Assembly (NCBI GenBank): GCA_014208095.1
Contig: JACHMT010000007.1
Span: 372,001 to 436,000, forward strand
Direction of reading: 5' to 3'
Origin: Actinospineispora eucalypti
GTDB lineage: Bacteria; Actinomycetota; Actinomycetes; Mycobacteriales; Pseudonocardiaceae
Length of the DNA stretch: 64,000 nucleotides
The stretch's first letter is position 1. Every line of letters begins with the position of its first letter. The position numbers and the translations under genes were made by a program. Of the stretch, positions 61,619 to 64,000 are shown piece by piece. The notes beneath the pieces are model-generated. The model was not told where the DNA came from, searched no databases, and saw only the letters and a list, made by a program, of their open reading frames with translations.

Positions 61619-63340
61619 ATGACCGATCTTCTGGCGCAGCGCTACGCTCCGGTACACGGTTCCGGCTCCGCCGAACGGGTGGCGGAAGACTCGGTCGAGA
61701 CGCCCCGCGTGGGTGACCGTTTCGCCACCCACGCGGTGACCAACCAGGTCCCGCCGCTGGACGGGTACGACCCCGTCGCCTGCGACCCGGGGTTCGCCGA
61801 CGCGCTGGCCCGCGAGGGCGCCGGCGACGCGCTGCCCCGCCTCACCGAGCTCGGACGGACGGTGGTCGGGTCCGCCGAGGGCCGCGAGCACGCCCGGCTG
61901 GCCAATGAGAACGAGCCGGTGCTGCGCACCCACGACCGCTACGGCAACCGGATCGACGAGGTCGACTTCCACCCCTCCTGGCACTGGCTGATGGAGCGCT
62001 CGGTGGGCGCGGGTGCCCACGCCGCGCCCTGGGCGCCGGACGCCGGGCCGGGCGCACACGTGGCCCGAGCCGGCGCGTTCTACCTGATGAGCGAGCTGGA
62101 ACAGGGCCACTGCTGCCCCATCGCGATGACCTACGCGGCGGTGCCGGCGCTCCGCCACGACGCCGGGCTGGCCGCCCGCTACGAGCCCGGCCTGCACTCG
62201 CTCACCTACCGGCCGGGGCTGGTGGAACCGAGTACCAAAGATGGCCTGCTGGCCGGTATGTCGATGACCGAGAAGCAGGGCGGCTCGGACGTCCGCGTGG
62301 GCACCACGGTGGCCAAGCCGGCCGGCGACGGGAGCTACCACCTGGTCGGGCACAAGTGGTTCACCTCGGCGCCGATGTGCGACCTGTTCCTCACCCTGGC
62401 CCAGGCACCGGGCGGGCTGACCTGCTTCGTGCTGCCCCGGGTGCTGCCCGACGGCTCGCGCAACCCGATCCGCATCCAGCGGCTCAAGGACAAGCTGGGC
62501 AACCGGTCCAACGCCTCCTCGGAGATCGAGTACCAGGACGCGCTCGGCTGGCGGCTCGGCGACGAGGGCCGGGGCGTCCGGACGATCATCGACATGGTCT
62601 CGTCGACCCGGCTGGACTGCGTGCTCGGTTCGGCCGCGCTGATGCGCATCGCGCTGTCCGAGGCGGCGCACCACGTGGCGCACCGGTCCGCGTTCGGTGC
62701 CCGGCTGGCCGACCAGCCACTGATGCGCCAGGTGGTGGCCGAGCTGGGCGCCGAGGTGGAGGCGTCCACCCGGCTGGCGTTCCGGCTGGCCGGCGCGGCC
62801 GACCGGGGCGAGCGGGCGCTGCTCCGGCTGGCCCTGCCCACCTCGAAGTACCTGGTCTGCAAGCGCACGTCGACGGTGATCGCGGAGGCGGCCGAGTGCC
62901 TCGGCGGGAACGGGTACGTGGAGGACTCCGGGCTTCCCCGCTACTACCGGGAGGCCCCACTGAACTCGATCTGGGAGGGCTCGGGCAACGTCAACGCGCT
63001 GGACGCGCTGCGCGCCATGGCCCGTTCTCCGGAGAGCGTGGACGCGCTGCTGGCCGAGGTGGACGCGGCCCGGGGCGAGTCCTCGCTGTTCGATGCGGCG
63101 GCGGGGGCGCTGCGCGAGGAGCTGGCCGCGCCGGACGAACGGCGCGCGCGCCGGCTGGCCGAGCTGGCCGGGGTCTGCCTGCAGGGGTCGCTGTTGCTGC
63201 GGCAGGCGCCGGCGGAGGTGGCCGAGGTCTTCCTGGCCGCCCGGCTGGGCGCCGACGGCCCATGGCGCACCGCCGGCACCCACACGGCCTCTCCGTCCGC
63301 GACCGCCGCCGTGCTGACCAGAGTCACCCCCCGGAACTGA
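61619..63340 (+). CDS. AidB-like acyl-CoA dehydrogenase
   Basis: A protein of 573 residues. GDRFATHAVTNQVPPLDGYD is the AidB-type N-terminus. MTEKQGGSDVRVGTTVAKP and the flavin-binding HKWFTSAPMCDLFLTLAQ follow. The catalytic-loop region has ECLGGNGYVEDSGLPRYYRE and SIWEGSGNVNALD. AidB relatives protect DNA after alkylation damage, and others oxidise branched acyl-CoAs; the role here is open. Confidence 0.9.
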   Translation: MTDLLAQRYAPVHGSGSAERVAEDSVETPRVGDRFATHAVTNQVPPLDGYDPVACDPGFADALAREGAGDALPRLTELGRTVVGSAEGREHARLANENEPVLRTHDRYGNRIDEVDFHPSWHWLMERSVGAGAHAAPWAPDAGPGAHVARAGAFYLMSELEQGHCCPIAMTYAAVPALRHDAGLAARYEPGLHSLTYRPGLVEPSTKDGLLAGMSMTEKQGGSDVRVGTTVAKPAGDGSYHLVGHKWFTSAPMCDLFLTLAQAPGGLTCFVLPRVLPDGSRNPIRIQRLKDKLGNRSNASSEIEYQDALGWRLGDEGRGVRTIIDMVSSTRLDCVLGSAALMRIALSEAAHHVAHRSAFGARLADQPLMRQVVAELGAEVEASTRLAFRLAGAADRGERALLRLALPTSKYLVCKRTSTVIAEAAECLGGNGYVEDSGLPRYYREAPLNSIWEGSGNVNALDALRAMARSPESVDALLAEVDAARGESSLFDAAAGALREELAAPDERRARRLAELAGVCLQGSLLLRQAPAEVAEVFLAARLGADGPWRTAGTHTASPSATAAVLTRVTPRN

Positions 63341-63379
63341 CGTTGGCCGGCAGCCTCTCCCTCCGAGGTGCTCTCGCAG

Positions 63380-63558
63380 ACGCTTTGGCTCTGCGTGGAA
63401 ATGCGCGACTTCGGGTCGCCGCCTCGGCGGCCCCCGGGCGACCACCACCATGCCCTGTTGATCACGGCCAGCATCACGCCAGCCCCAGGATCACTCGCGC
63501 GGGTGGCCCGCCGGCCGACACATCTGATGCCGCGGATTTCCACGCAGAGCCAAAGCGT
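63380..63558. repeat. 179-bp element with perfect 23-bp terminal inverted repeats
   Basis: Arms at 63380-63402 and 63536-63558 are exact reverse complements (the left arm begins ACGCTTTGGCTCTGCG). It lies between the convergent acyl-CoA dehydrogenase and AhpD-like genes. The loop of 133 bp is too long for a plain terminator, so it is MITE-like. Confidence 0.85.
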
Positions 63559-63575
63559 GGTCCGGGGTAGTCGAG

Positions 63576-64000
63576 CTAGCGAGCGACGCCCGGGCCCGCC
63601 GGCAGCGGGCAGGCGGCGTCCACGATCTCGGTGACCTTGAGGATGCGGCCCAAGCCCAGCGCGAGCGCGCAGAACAGCATGATCTCGGTGATCTGCCGGT
63701 CGGAGAAGTGTTCCTCCAGCTCCTTGAAGTGCTCGGCGCCGATGGCGTGGTGGTCGCCGCCGAAGGCGCTGGCGAAGCGCAGCGCGGCCCGCTCGCGGGG
63801 GCTCAGCGAGGCGGCCTGCTGGTCCGGGATCGCGGCCACGTCGGCCTCGGTCACCTCGTCGCTGTAGCGCACGTTCAGGCACAGCGGGCACTGCGTGCCG
63901 TTGGCGATGGCCAGCCGCATCATCTCGGTGAGCCGGGGCCCGATGCTGTTCTCGAACCAGATCCCGAGATAGTATGGGAAAAGGCGCTCGGCGTGCTCGG
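63576..64000 (-). CDS. AhpD-like carboxymuconolactone decarboxylase family protein (runs off right edge)
   Basis: The open frame continues to the window edge; the N-terminus is missing. It has LTEMMRLAIANGTQCPLCLN with the CPLC redox pair, followed by VRYSDEVTEADVAAIPDQQA, HFKELEEHFSDRQITEIMLF and ALALGLGRILKV, the CMD/AhpD core. Members act as peroxidase partners or decarboxylases. About 140 residues are visible. Confidence 0.85.
   Translation of the reverse strand, partial: EHAERLFPYYLGIWFENSIGPRLTEMMRLAIANGTQCPLCLNVRYSDEVTEADVAAIPDQQAASLSPRERAALRFASAFGGDHHAIGAEHFKELEEHFSDRQITEIMLFCALALGLGRILKVTEIVDAACPLPAGPGVAR

Overview
The window is very GC-rich actinobacterial DNA. It has many GTG/TTG starts, a mycothiol gene (mca) and a gene neighbourhood matching Mycobacterium tuberculosis Rv1074c-Rv1086 (fadA, cbs, metB, greA, mca, Rv1083, Rv1084, hemolysin III, short-chain prenyl synthase). 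The small secreted proteins and general style suggest a filamentous Pseudonocardiaceae-like host (Amycolatopsis/Saccharopolyspora relatives). That placement is inference.

Layout. 0-2.3 kb: a DUF885-like fragment, then three tandem small secreted chaplin-like genes, each with a hairpin leader and its own terminator. 2.3-19.9 kb: core metabolism with isoprenoid synthesis, hemolysin III, cysteine/methionine interconversion (cbs, metB), ilvA, greA, mca, a thioredoxin-fold DUF255 protein, fadA, a Bax1-I protein, a PLP lyase with a divergent LysR regulator, an aldo/keto reductase and an MmyB-type regulator. 20.3-23.0 kb: zinc-independent ribosomal proteins (bL32, bL31, bL33, bS18, bL28, uS14) and the MRF CobW-like protein, in two divergent operons around a Zur-like operator. 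23.1-24.5 kb: a two-component system.

24.7-44.7 kb: an integrated mobile element of about 20 kb, inserted at the 3' end of a tRNA-like gene. It carries a large serine recombinase, a replication-relaxation protein, a DUF2637 protein and two cargo blocks. Cargo 1 is a RiPP-like module: a regulator, an acetyltransferase, small proteins, a radical SAM/SPASM enzyme, a 47-residue Cys/Ser-rich peptide and a phosphotransferase. Cargo 2 is a tightly overlapped operon of a UvrD-like helicase, a DarT-type DNA ADP-ribosyltransferase and an ADP-ribosylglycohydrolase, which looks like an uncommon toxin-antitoxin or anti-phage system. An IS630 element lies between the cargos. In the excised circle the recombinase frame would run across the att core and overlap the DUF2637 start by 4 bp, which supports the boundaries and suggests an integration-sensitive operon.

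44.7-64 kb: chromosome again. It holds two paralogous secreted beta-helix lipoproteins, an amino-acid permease, MarR and LysR regulators, an Abi-alpha protein, a PRISE-like reductase, a DUF445 protein, NDH-2, two vapBC pairs, a type-5 uracil-DNA glycosylase, an LCMT-type methyltransferase, Ppx/GppA, a lytic transglycosylase, an AidB-like acyl-CoA dehydrogenase and a partial AhpD-like protein.

Unusual non-coding structure includes a 161-bp hairpin element present twice with covarying ends, two families of 22-bp repeats in inverted arrays (one bracketing metB), and two short elements with perfect terminal inverted repeats.
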